Source of the DNA: AC-32 sp049644305
Lineage (GTDB): Bacteria; Actinomycetota; Thermoleophilia; Gaiellales; Gaiellaceae
Reading direction: 5' to 3'
Assembly: GCA_049644305.1 (NCBI GenBank)
Contig: JBARRQ010000142.1
Coordinates: 1 to 37,623, forward strand
DNA length: 37,623 nucleotides
Part shown: positions 24,667 through 32,383 of the stretch, one piece after another
Layout: each line of letters opens with the position of its first letter
Position numbering within the stretch: position 1 is the stretch's first letter
Made by a program: the position numbers and the translations under genes
Notes under the pieces: generated by a model
Told to the model about the DNA's origin: nothing
The model's database searches: none
The model's input: only the letters and a program-made list of their open reading frames with translations

Positions 24667-25107
24667 ATGACAGACCTCTCGCACGTGGACGAGACGGGTG
24701 CCGTGCGGATGGTCGACGTCGGCGACAAGCCGGTGTCGCGGAGGCGGGCGACGGCTCGAGCCTGGGTGCGGATGGCGTCAGAGACGGCGGCGCGGCTGTC
24801 GGAGCTTCCGAAGGGGGACGCGCTCGCGGCGGCGAGAATCGCCGGGATCATGGCCGCGAAGCGCACGAGCGAGCTCATCCCGCTCTGCCACCCACTGCCG
24901 TTGACGCACGTCCAGGTCGACCTCGCGGTCGGTGAGGACGCCGTCGAGATCGTCGCCTCAGCCGAGACGACCGCGCAAACCGGCGTGGAGATGGAGGCAC
25001 TCGTCGCCGCAACTGTCGCCGCGCTCACGGTCTACGACATGGCGAAGGGCGTCGACCCGGGGATGGAGATCAGCGAGGTGCGGCTGGTCGAGAAGGTCAA
25101 GGAGTGA
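24667..25107 (+). CDS. moaC: Cyclic pyranopterin monophosphate synthase MoaC
   Basis: A 146-residue full-length MoaC. With MoaA it converts GTP to cyclic pyranopterin monophosphate, the first step of molybdenum cofactor synthesis. Landmarks are VDVGDKPVSRRRATARA, the KGD segment with a catalytic Lys, AAKRTSELIPLCHPLPLTHV, the acid-rich TGVEMEALVA stretch and YDMAKGVDPGMEI at the C-terminus. It heads a chain of six genes that overlap by 1 to 4 bases. The stop overlaps the mogA-like start as GTGA. moaA is not in the window. Confidence 0.97.
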   Translation: MTDLSHVDETGAVRMVDVGDKPVSRRRATARAWVRMASETAARLSELPKGDALAAARIAGIMAAKRTSELIPLCHPLPLTHVQVDLAVGEDAVEIVASAETTAQTGVEMEALVAATVAALTVYDMAKGVDPGMEISEVRLVEKVKE

Positions 25108-25583
25108 AGGCCGCGGTCGTCACCGTCTCCGACGGCGTCTCCGAGGGAACGCGCGAGGACGAGAGCGGAGCGCTTCTCTCCGCGCTGCTCAACGCCGAGG
25201 GGTACGAGGTCGAGCGGCGGGTCGTTGCTGACGACCGCGACGCGATCGCCGATGCAATCGCGGAGCTCGCCGAGGAGGCGGTGCTCGTCCTGACGACCGG
25301 CGGCACCGGTCTCGGCCCGCGCGATCGGACACCGGAGGCGACGCGGGAAGTGCTCGAGCGCGACGCCCCCGGGATCGCCGAGGCGATTCGAGCCGACTCG
25401 CTCGCAAAGACGCCGCACGCGCTGCTCTCTCGAGGGGTCGCCGGGGTGCGTGGCCGGACGCTCGTCGTCAACCTGCCCGGCTCGCCCGGAGGCTGCCGGG
25501 ACGGCTTCGAGGTGCTGCGCCCGGCGTTGAAGCACGCGCTCGAGCTTCTCGCGGGCGAGGCGACAGTTCACCGCCAGACTTGA
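25104..25583 (+). CDS. mogA: Molybdopterin adenylyltransferase (MogA/MoaB family)
   Basis: A 159-residue protein of the MogA/MoaB fold, which adenylylates molybdopterin before MoeA inserts molybdate. Features are AAVVTVSDGVSEGTREDESG, LVLTTGGTGLGPRDRTPEAT (the MPT-binding TTGGTG loop), and VVNLPGSPGGCRDGFEVL. Short family members are named MoaB or MogA interchangeably, so the symbol is a choice. GTG 25104 overlaps the moaC stop by 4 bases, and its own stop overlaps the ubiA TTG start by 4. Confidence 0.94.
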   Translation: MKAAVVTVSDGVSEGTREDESGALLSALLNAEGYEVERRVVADDRDAIADAIAELAEEAVLVLTTGGTGLGPRDRTPEATREVLERDAPGIAEAIRADSLAKTPHALLSRGVAGVRGRTLVVNLPGSPGGCRDGFEVLRPALKHALELLAGEATVHRQT

Positions 25584-26437
25584 GCGCCCTCGCCTTTCCG
25601 CAGCGGTTCTTCTCGCTCGTCAAGTTCGAGCACACGGTATTCGCCTTGCCGTTCGCTTACGTAGGCGCGGTTCTGGCGGTCGATGCGGTTCCAAGCGCCC
25701 ACGACTTCGTCTGGATCACCGTCGCGATGGTTGGCGCCCGCTCGCTCGCGATGGGGCTGAACCGCCTGATCGACGCGGGGCTCGACGCGCGTAACCCGCG
25801 CACCGCCCGCCGCGAGCTGCCGGCCGGGCTCCTCTCGCCGGCGCAGGTCGTTCTCTTCTGCCTCGGGTCGCTTGTCATCTTCCTCGTCGCCGTCTATCAG
25901 CTCGATCCGCTCGTGCACTGGCTCTGGCCGATCCCGGTCGCGGCGTTCGTCATCTACCCGTACCTGAAGCGCTGGACGTGGCTCTGCCACCTCTGGCTCG
26001 GCGTCGTCGACGGGCTCGCCCCTGTCGGCGCGTGGGCGGCGATCACCGGGAGGATCCCCTGGGAGGCCTGGGCCGTCGGTGGCGCGGTGGCGCTCTGGGT
26101 GGCCGGCTTCGACCTGTTCTACTCGCTTCTCGACGTGGAGGTCGACCGCGCGCAGGCGCTCCAGTCGATTGCCGTGCGCTTCGGCGAGCGCGGCGTCTTC
26201 TGGGGCGCCCGGGTTTTCCACGCCGGGACGGTGGCGCTGCTGGCAGCCGCCGGCGCCGGCCTCCCGGTCGGCGGCTTCTACTGGGCGGGCATAGCGGCGG
26301 TCGCGGCGCTGCTCGCGTACGAGCACTCGCTCGTCCGCCCCGGCGACCTGCGCCGCCTCGACACGGCGTTCTTCACCATGAACGGGGTCATCTCGGTCAC
26401 GTTCTTCGCATTCGTTCTCGCGGACGTGCTCGTCTAG
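25580..26437 (+). CDS. UbiA-family prenyltransferase (MqnP/UbiA-like)
   Basis: A 285-residue polytopic membrane protein with about eight helices. It carries both Asp-rich motifs of UbiA enzymes: NRLIDAGLDARNPRTARRELPAG (about 61-83) and YSLLDVEVDRAQALQSIAVRFG (about 180-201). The first motif matches the 4-hydroxybenzoate/futalosine-pathway (MqnP) type rather than heme O synthase. It should attach a polyprenyl chain to an aromatic acid in quinone synthesis. The TTG start lies in the overlap TTGA with the mogA stop; the stop TAG shares one base with the GTG of the next gene. Confidence 0.9.
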   Translation: MSALAFPQRFFSLVKFEHTVFALPFAYVGAVLAVDAVPSAHDFVWITVAMVGARSLAMGLNRLIDAGLDARNPRTARRELPAGLLSPAQVVLFCLGSLVIFLVAVYQLDPLVHWLWPIPVAAFVIYPYLKRWTWLCHLWLGVVDGLAPVGAWAAITGRIPWEAWAVGGAVALWVAGFDLFYSLLDVEVDRAQALQSIAVRFGERGVFWGARVFHAGTVALLAAAGAGLPVGGFYWAGIAAVAALLAYEHSLVRPGDLRRLDTAFFTMNGVISVTFFAFVLADVLV

Positions 26438-27372
26438 TGTGGCGGGGGCTTCTCGTCTGTCTCTGCGCCGTGCTTCTATTCGCCGTCGTGCCCGGCACGG
26501 CACGCCCACGCGAGCAGCGCTCGGTGAGGGCTGTCCGGTTGTGGAAGTTCGAGTACCGCGCGCACGACGGCCGTGACCGGGCGGCGTACGTGCTGCTACC
26601 TGCCTGGTACGGCCCGAACCACAATCCCCCGCTGCCGCTGATCATCTCGCCGCACGGGCGAGGCGTGGACGGGCAGGCGAACGCGCGGCTCTGGGGTCGC
26701 ATTCCGGCTACCCATCGGCTTGCCGTCGTCAACCCTGACGGAGAGGGGCGGCGTCTGTCGCTCCACTCGTGGGGATACCCGGGCCAGATCTCCGACTTGG
26801 CGAGGATGCCGGAGCTCGTCCACCAGGCGTTGCCGTGGCTGCGTGTGGCCCGCGACCGCGTCTACGCAATCGGGGCAAGCATGGGCGGTCAAGAGGCGCT
26901 TCTGCTCACGGCGCGAGACCCGGACATGCTCAAGGGAACGGCCGTCTTCGACGCGCCGACCGACTTCGCCCTGCAGTACCGCCTCTTTCCCAAGCTTCCG
27001 TGTGATGCCTCGTGCAGGCAGCGGTGGAGAGGCCCGATCGGGCTCGGGCTGCAGCACCTCGCACGGATCGAGGTCGGAGGGTCGCCGAGCCAGGTGCCGG
27101 GCGCCTACGCTGCGCGAAGCCCGCTGCAGGTGGCCCGGAGGATCGCCCGCTCGGGCGTCCCGCTCGGGTTCTGGTGGAGCATGCGCGACCGGGTCATCCC
27201 CGACCCGGCACGCCAGGAGCAGAGGTTTCTCGACGCCCTCGCGGACAGCCACCCACGCGCCGATGTCCACGACGTGGCCGGGTCGTGGCGGCACGTGACG
27301 GCGATGCGGCTCAACCTTCCTGCCGCTCTGAAGTGGCTTCGCCTCGAGCCCAGCATCTCGGGGAAGACGTGA
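26437..27372 (+). CDS. Secreted alpha/beta-hydrolase (esterase/peptidase-like)
   Basis: A 311-residue protein with a hydrophobic N-terminal segment (about 5-20), probably a signal peptide. The hydrolase fold shows LIISPHGRGVDGQA (oxyanion region), the nucleophile elbow IGASMGGQEALLL with Ser148, a likely acid Asp251 in MRDRVIPDP and His286 in GSWRHVTAM. A Cys189/Cys193 pair could form a disulfide after export. It resembles polyhydroxybutyrate-depolymerase-like or prolyl-oligopeptidase-like esterases; the substrate is unknown. It is wedged between ubiA (1-base overlap) and ccmA (4-base overlap), an unexpected place for an extracytoplasmic hydrolase. A long upstream extension of the frame overlaps ubiA and is rejected. 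Confidence 0.77.
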   Translation: MWRGLLVCLCAVLLFAVVPGTARPREQRSVRAVRLWKFEYRAHDGRDRAAYVLLPAWYGPNHNPPLPLIISPHGRGVDGQANARLWGRIPATHRLAVVNPDGEGRRLSLHSWGYPGQISDLARMPELVHQALPWLRVARDRVYAIGASMGGQEALLLTARDPDMLKGTAVFDAPTDFALQYRLFPKLPCDASCRQRWRGPIGLGLQHLARIEVGGSPSQVPGAYAARSPLQVARRIARSGVPLGFWWSMRDRVIPDPARQEQRFLDALADSHPRADVHDVAGSWRHVTAMRLNLPAALKWLRLEPSISGKT

Positions 27373-27953
27373 TCCACGCCGTTGGGGTCGAGAAGCGTTA
27401 CGGGCCCAAGCGGGTGCTTTGCGGCCTCGACTTCGACCTGGGGCGAGGAGGCTTTCTCGTGGTCACCGGGCCAAACGGCTCCGGAAAGACGACGCTCCTC
27501 CGTCTCTGCGCTGGGCTCGCTCTGCCGACGGCGGGCACGCTGGAGATAGAGCCCGACCGGAGCAGGATCGGCTTCCTGGCTCACGAGCCGCTGGTCTACC
27601 GCGAGTTGACGGCGCTCGAGAATCTCGACCTCTACGGCCGCCTCTACCGGGTGCCCGAGCGCCGGGAACGTGTGGGGATGCTGCTGGAACGCTTTGGCCT
27701 CTGGGAGTCGCGCCGCCAGCGGGCCTCGGCGCTCTCCCGCGGCCAGCTGCAGCGCCTCGCGCTGTGCCGGGCGCTCTTGCACAAGCCGGACCTCCTCATA
27801 CTGGACGAGCCCTTCGCGGGCCTCGACGAGGACGGCGTGGCGCTCCTCGACCGGGAGCTGGCGGCGATGCGTGAGAGACGGACACTGGTTGTGGCGACGC
27901 ACGACCCCCAGCGCGTCGCAGCGCTTTCCAGCGGGAGGCTCGCGCTGACGTGA
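27369..27953 (+). CDS. ccmA: Cytochrome c maturation ATP-binding protein CcmA
   Basis: A 194-residue ABC ATPase of the heme-export (CcmA) type. It has Walker A GPNGSGKTTLL (about 36-46), the Q-loop region GFLAHEPLVYRELTALENL typical of CcmA, the signature ALSRGQLQRLALCRAL, Walker B LLILDEPFAGLDEDG and the switch His in VATHD. With CcmB it uses ATP to release holo-CcmE from CcmC and CcmD. GTG 27369 overlaps the hydrolase stop as GTGA; the frame extends upstream but that part is antiphase to the hydrolase. The stop overlaps ccmB by 4 bases. Confidence 0.94.
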   Translation: MIHAVGVEKRYGPKRVLCGLDFDLGRGGFLVVTGPNGSGKTTLLRLCAGLALPTAGTLEIEPDRSRIGFLAHEPLVYRELTALENLDLYGRLYRVPERRERVGMLLERFGLWESRRQRASALSRGQLQRLALCRALLHKPDLLILDEPFAGLDEDGVALLDRELAAMRERRTLVVATHDPQRVAALSSGRLALT

Positions 27954-28588
27954 TCCGCTACCTCGGCGACGCGGCTGTTCTGGCCCGCAAGGACCTGCGG
28001 CTGGAGCTGCGGGCCCGCGACACGCTGCCCGCGATGCTGCTCTTCGTGCTCTCGATCCTCGCCGTCTTCCATTTCGCGTTGCCCTCAGGCTCCTCGCGGC
28101 TGGCCGAGTTCGGGCTGCTCTGGGTCGCGATCGTGTTCACGGCACTGCTCGGGCTCGGGCGGGCGTTCGTTGCCGAACGGGAGCAGGGGCTGCTGGACGC
28201 GCTCGTGCTCGCGCCATGCGACCGCAGCACGATCTGGCTGGCGAAGGGGATCGCGATGCTCGCCTTCCTGGCCGCGGCGGAGGTCGTAGCGCTGCCGGCG
28301 TTCGCGCTCTTCTTCTCGCCGGTCGGCTGGGCGACGGTCGGCGGTGTGCTCCTGGCCGACCTCGGCATCTGCGCGGTGGGGACTCTGCTCTCCGCGATGG
28401 CAGCCGCCGGCCGCGCGCGCGAGCTGCTCCTGCCCCTGCTCTTCCTCCCGCTTGCGCTACCGATCGTGATCGGCGGCGTCGGGGCGAGCGTCAAGGGCTC
28501 GGGCAGCTACCTCGGCCTGCTCGCCCTCTACGACCTGATCTTCGCGCTGCTCGCGTGGGCTTCGTTCGAGTACGTCGTCACCGAGTGA
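27950..28588 (+). CDS. ccmB: Heme exporter membrane protein CcmB
   Basis: A 212-residue protein with six predicted membrane helices. The N-terminal ARKDLRLELRARDTLPAMLLFVL, the VAEREQGLLDALVLAPCDRS loop and GTLLSAMAAAGRARELLLPLLFLPLALP are typical of CcmB. It is the permease partner of CcmA. GTG 27950 overlaps the ccmA stop. Its 3' end overlaps the convergent homocysteine methyltransferase gene by 11 bases. It ends the six-gene chain that starts with moaC. Confidence 0.94.
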   Translation: MIRYLGDAAVLARKDLRLELRARDTLPAMLLFVLSILAVFHFALPSGSSRLAEFGLLWVAIVFTALLGLGRAFVAEREQGLLDALVLAPCDRSTIWLAKGIAMLAFLAAAEVVALPAFALFFSPVGWATVGGVLLADLGICAVGTLLSAMAAAGRARELLLPLLFLPLALPIVIGGVGASVKGSGSYLGLLALYDLIFALLAWASFEYVVTE

Positions 28589-29489
28589 CGGCGGCACAAA
28601 TGGCGTCGACATGGCGGTGATCGGTGCCGCAGCAGCCGCCGACGACGTTCAGGCTCGGCAGGAGGTCGCGGAGCTCGCGGTAGGACGCCGCCAACTCGGC
28701 CGGGTCGCCCTCGTCCAGCTCCTCCGCCCCATCGAGCTCGGCATGGCTCTTCTTCGAGGCGTTCGCGCGTAGCCCGCGCAGCCGCTCGAGCCACGGCGCG
28801 GGCTCGAGGGCGTCTGCGAGGTGCGTGGGGTGGGCGCAGTTGATCATGTAGAAGGCCGCCGCGCGGTCCGTCTCCTCGTCGACCTGCTCGATGGCCCTGC
28901 CGAGAGCCTGGCCGCTCGGCAGCCGCGCGTCGGTCTCGACGGTGAACGAGATCACGGCCGGGACATCTGCCGCCTGCGCGGCCCGGACGATGCCGATCGC
29001 CTCGTCGACGTACGTCAGCGTGAGCGCGCTCACGAGATCGGCGCTCGACCGGGCGAAGGTCTCGACCTGAGGTGCGTGGTATCGCTGCGCCTCCTCGGCA
29101 CTCATCACGCTCTCGACTCGGTAGCCGTCGCCGCGGGGGCCGATGCAACCGCTGATCAGGAGCTCGTGCGACCGGAACTCTTCGAGCAGGGCCACGCCAC
29201 GCTGGTTCAGGTCCGCGAGCGCCTCCGGTGCGTACCCGAGCCGCTCGCCCCAGTCGCGGTTCGCGCGCCAGGTCGGCGTGTCGAGGATGATTCCGACCTC
29301 GCGCGAGCGCGCGATCTCGAGGTACGCACGGTAGTACGCGCGCAGCGCCTCGACGCCGTCGGGATCGTCCAGCAGGACGAACGAGGCGAAGTGGGGCAGT
29401 TCGAACCCGCCGTGGAAGACGAGCGTCGTCTCGAGGCCGCCGTCCGTGATGAACGTCCCGCCGTCGAGCTGGAGGGCCCGCTTGCTCAC
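28578..29489 (-). CDS. Homocysteine S-methyltransferase family protein
   Basis: A 303-residue zinc enzyme of the MmuM/BHMT fold. It begins FITDGGLETTLVFHGGFELPHFASF, has ISGCIGPRGDGY and the zinc ligands Cys218 in MINCAHP and Cys286/Cys287 in VGGCCGTDHRH. The family transfers a methyl group from S-methylmethionine, betaine or similar donors to homocysteine, giving methionine. The donor here is unknown. It lacks cobalamin-binding domains. The GTG at 29489 overlaps the ccmF stop as GTGA, which couples it to ccmF although no functional tie is evident. It might instead link to the SAM genes at 35435-36879 through methionine recycling. Confidence 0.88.
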   Translation of the reverse strand: MSKRALQLDGGTFITDGGLETTLVFHGGFELPHFASFVLLDDPDGVEALRAYYRAYLEIARSREVGIILDTPTWRANRDWGERLGYAPEALADLNQRGVALLEEFRSHELLISGCIGPRGDGYRVESVMSAEEAQRYHAPQVETFARSSADLVSALTLTYVDEAIGIVRAAQAADVPAVISFTVETDARLPSGQALGRAIEQVDEETDRAAAFYMINCAHPTHLADALEPAPWLERLRGLRANASKKSHAELDGAEELDEGDPAELAASYRELRDLLPSLNVVGGCCGTDHRHVDAICAAVTR

Positions 29490-31471
29490 GTCGCCGCCGG
29501 CAGCGGCTCGGCCCGGCGTGCGAGTCGCCTCTGCTCACGCTGGTCCGGCCACATCGCGATCAGCGAGCCGAAGAGGAAGACGAGGCCCGCGAGCCACACG
29601 AGGTCGACGAGCGGGTTGACGAGCACCTTGAGGACGACGGTCCCGTCCTTGTTGAACTGGTCGCCGATCACGAACAGGTCTTCTGCGCGCAACCAGTCCG
29701 AGCGGATCGCGACCTCGTTCGAGACCTGCTGCTCGGCCGGGTAGCTGTTCTTGCCGGCCATGAGGACACCGAGCCGGTCGCCTCCGCGCGACACGGCGAG
29801 CCTCGCCCGCTCCTCGACGTTGTTCGGCCCCTGACGCACGATCGTGCCCAGGTAGGTGAGCCGGTAGCCGCGGATGGCCATCGTCTCGCCCGGCGCGAGG
29901 TGGCGCACCTTCGTCGCGCCGTAGGCGTTGCCGGCGACACCGATCGCGAGCAGGACGATGGCCGCGTGCACGACGTAGCCGCCGTAGCGGCGGCGGTTTC
30001 GGCCGACCAGCGAGGAGAAGGCGCCGAGCCAGGTGGCCTCGCCGAGCGCCTTGCGCGCCTTCGTTCCGCGGGCGAACTCGAGAACGATCGCGGCGAGCAC
30101 GAAGATCGCGAAGGTGTACGCGACGAGGCCCGGCCGGCTCGAGCCCGCGCCGAAGCCGATCAGGATTCCGCCCGCCGTGAGCGCCACCGCGGCGGGCCAG
30201 GCGAGGCTCGCGCCGAGCGCTCGCAGCGAGCTGCGCCGCCAGGCCACGAGCGGGCCGATGCCCATCAGCAGCAGCAGCGGTAACCCGAAGACCCGCAGGA
30301 AGAAGTCGAAGTACGGCGGTCCGACCGTGATCCGCTCTCCGCGGACAGCCTCGGAGAGCAACGGGAAGGCGACACCCCAAAGCACGGTCAGCGTGAAGCC
30401 GACGAGGAGCAGGTTGTTGTAGAGGAAGGCGGCCTCGCGAGAGGCGAGAGACTCCAGTCGCGTGTGCGTCCGCAGCAGCGGCAGACGCCAGAAGATCAGC
30501 GTGATCGAGAAGGCCGCGGCGACGCCGATGAAGCCGAGGAACCAGGGCCCGATCGACGATTGGGCGAAGCTGTGGATCGAGCTGAGCACCCCGCTCCGGG
30601 TTAGGAAGGTGCCGAAGAGCGAGAGGCAGAAGGCGAGCGAGACGAGCACAGCGTTCCAGACGCGCAGCGTGTTCTTCTTCTCCTGCACCATCACCGAGTG
30701 CAGGAAGGCGGTGGAGGCCAGCCACGGCATCAGCGCCGCGTTCTCGACCGGGTCCCAGCCGTAGTAGCCGCCCCAGCCGACCTCCTCGTAGGCCCACTTG
30801 GCTCCCAGCAGGATGCCGATGCCGAGCGCGGCCCACGCGAGCAGCGTCCAGCGACGTGTGGCGACGATCCAGCGCTCGTCAGTACGCCCGGAGAGGAGCG
30901 CGCCGGCGGCGAATGCGAACGGAATCGTCAGCCCCACGTAGCCGAGGTAGAGGAGCGGCGGGTGGATCATCATGTAGGGGTTCTGCAGGCTCGGCGTCAG
31001 TCCGGAGCCGTCGGCCGGAGCGACTCCGCGCGCGAAGGGGCTGGCCACGAACGCCAGCACGAAGGCGAAGAAGGCGGCGATGCCGCCGAGCACCGGGACG
31101 GTCCAGGGGAGGAGGCGGCGGATGAGCCGCCGGTTCAGAAGCACCGCAGCCGAGCCGAGTGCGGTCAGCACCAGGAGCCAGAGGAGGAGCGAGCCCTCCT
31201 GCCCGCCCCAGAAGGCCGTGAAGGAATACGGGAACGGCAGCTTGCGGCTCGAGTGCTCGGCGACGTAGGTAAACGAGAAGTCGCGCGTCCTGAACGCGTT
31301 GAGGAGTACCAGCGCTCCGACGGCTGTCGCGGCGAACGCGCCGACGAGCGCGTTGCGAGCCGACTCGTGCAGACGGCGCCGCCCGCGGTACGCGGCGAGG
31401 CTGCCCGCAACCGCGGTGTAGAGGGCGAGCCCGAAGGCGACGATGAGGGCCGCGCGGCCGAGGTCAGCCAC
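29486..31471 (-). CDS. ccmF: Cytochrome c heme lyase subunit CcmF
   Basis: A 661-residue membrane protein with about 14 helices. It has the heme-handling WWD region EEVGWGGYYGWDPVENAALMPWL, conserved His sites around MMIHPPLLYLGY and AFLHSVMVQ, FLTRSGVLSSIHSFAQS, and a C-terminal periplasmic domain followed by a last helix. In the tryptophan-rich motif Tyr-Tyr replaces Trp-Trp. CcmF attaches heme from CcmE to apocytochrome c outside the membrane. The GTG at 31471 follows a TAGACT box by 6 bases. It is divergent from ccmC and ends by overlapping the homocysteine methyltransferase gene. Confidence 0.97.
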   Translation of the reverse strand: MADLGRAALIVAFGLALYTAVAGSLAAYRGRRRLHESARNALVGAFAATAVGALVLLNAFRTRDFSFTYVAEHSSRKLPFPYSFTAFWGGQEGSLLLWLLVLTALGSAAVLLNRRLIRRLLPWTVPVLGGIAAFFAFVLAFVASPFARGVAPADGSGLTPSLQNPYMMIHPPLLYLGYVGLTIPFAFAAGALLSGRTDERWIVATRRWTLLAWAALGIGILLGAKWAYEEVGWGGYYGWDPVENAALMPWLASTAFLHSVMVQEKKNTLRVWNAVLVSLAFCLSLFGTFLTRSGVLSSIHSFAQSSIGPWFLGFIGVAAAFSITLIFWRLPLLRTHTRLESLASREAAFLYNNLLLVGFTLTVLWGVAFPLLSEAVRGERITVGPPYFDFFLRVFGLPLLLLMGIGPLVAWRRSSLRALGASLAWPAAVALTAGGILIGFGAGSSRPGLVAYTFAIFVLAAIVLEFARGTKARKALGEATWLGAFSSLVGRNRRRYGGYVVHAAIVLLAIGVAGNAYGATKVRHLAPGETMAIRGYRLTYLGTIVRQGPNNVEERARLAVSRGGDRLGVLMAGKNSYPAEQQVSNEVAIRSDWLRAEDLFVIGDQFNKDGTVVLKVLVNPLVDLVWLAGLVFLFGSLIAMWPDQREQRRLARRAEPLPAAT

Positions 31472-31477
31472 GGCGCG

Positions 31478-31483
31478 AGTCTA
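31478..31483 (-). promoter_or_regulatory. Predicted -10 box (TAGACT) of ccmF
   Basis: On the minus strand TAGACT, 6 bases, then GTG 31471, without a ribosome site, so a leaderless start. For the divergent ccmC in the same 46-base spacer no clear box was found. Confidence 0.45.
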
Positions 31484-31517
31484 GCCGAGGCCGTTCTGCG
31501 ATCATTGCAGCGATTTC

Positions 31518-32207
31518 GTGCTCCTCCGGCTGCGCCATATTCCGCTCCCCGCACTCGCGGCCGCCTCCGCCTTGCTCATGGGCGCCGCGCTCGCCCTCGT
31601 CTTCTTCTACGCCCCGGTCGACGCCGACCAGGGTCTCTCCCAGAAGATCTTCTACATCCACGTCCCGATCGCGTTGACCTCGTACGCCTGCTTCGCCTGG
31701 GGCGCCTTGAAGGCGTTCCAGCATCTCCGCTCGCGCCCGCCCGGCGCAGATCTCGAGAGCTACGCGGCGATCCACCAGGGCGTCATCTTCGGCGCGCTGA
31801 CTCTGCTGACCGGCTCGATCTGGGCCCGCATCTCCTGGGGCCACTGGTGGAGCTGGAGCTCGAACCAGCTCGTGACGTTCCTCATCCTGTTCCTCTTCTA
31901 CTCGGCGTACTTCATGCTCCGCTTTTCGGTCGAGCCGGGACCGGCGCGGGCGAACATGAGCGCGGTCTACGCGCTCTTCGGCGTCGTCCTGATCCCGGTC
32001 AGCTGGCTCTCGATCAGGATCGCGAATGACTACATCCACCCGACCGTCTTCACGACGCACGGCCCGCAGATGTCCGGGTCGATGTTCCTCGCCTTCTGCG
32101 TCTCCTGGGCGGGGCTGCTGGCGCTGGCGGCGACGATGTACCGGATCGAGCTCGTGGGCAAGCGACTGGATGCCCGGCTGCGCGAGCTGCGGGAGCTACT
32201 GGCTTGA
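31518..32207 (+). CDS. ccmC: Heme-handling protein CcmC with altered WWD motif
   Basis: A 229-residue six-helix protein. Conserved His48 (IFYIHVP) and His174 (DYIHPTVF) flank the tryptophan-rich loop, as expected for heme ligation. The loop reads WGHWWSWSSNQLVT (107-120); the common form is WGxWWxWDxRLT, so the Asp is Ser here and the Arg is Gln. CcmC loads heme onto CcmE. A late motif GPQMSGSMFLAF also fits the family. The start is GTG 31518; its stop overlaps the small ccmD-like gene by 4 bases. No ccmE is in the window. Confidence 0.94.
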   Translation: MLLRLRHIPLPALAAASALLMGAALALVFFYAPVDADQGLSQKIFYIHVPIALTSYACFAWGALKAFQHLRSRPPGADLESYAAIHQGVIFGALTLLTGSIWARISWGHWWSWSSNQLVTFLILFLFYSAYFMLRFSVEPGPARANMSAVYALFGVVLIPVSWLSIRIANDYIHPTVFTTHGPQMSGSMFLAFCVSWAGLLALAATMYRIELVGKRLDARLRELRELLA

Positions 32208-32383
32208 GTGCGGGAGAGAAGTACGTCGCGGCCGCCTACCTCGTCGTTTTCGTCGCGGTCCTGGCGTGGGTCGCGATCGTCGCAGCGAAGCTCGCCCGGC
32301 TCGAGCGTGACGTCGACGAGCTGGCCGAGCTGGCGCGCAGGCGAGCCGAACGGGTGGAAGAGCGGGAGAAGGTCTCGGCCTAG
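32204..32383 (+). CDS. ccmD: CcmD-like small membrane protein
   Basis: A 59-residue frame from TTG 32204, which overlaps the ccmC stop as TTGA. The protein starts SAGEKYVAAAYLVVFVAV, has one membrane helix (about 10-30), then a charged helix KLARLERDVDELAELARRR. CcmD proteins are small single-helix subunits with just this layout that hold CcmC and CcmE together. Their sequences are poorly conserved, so the call rests on size, topology, the N-terminal Tyr-containing helix and position right after ccmC. The stop TAG is followed immediately by the hemC TTG. Confidence 0.65.
   Translation: MSAGEKYVAAAYLVVFVAVLAWVAIVAAKLARLERDVDELAELARRRAERVEEREKVSA

Noticed and set aside
25580..26437. UbiA-type gene as heme O synthase CtaB because of the heme neighbours
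   Set aside because: The first Asp motif NRLIDAGLDARNPRT is of the UbiA/MqnP type, not the CtaB type.
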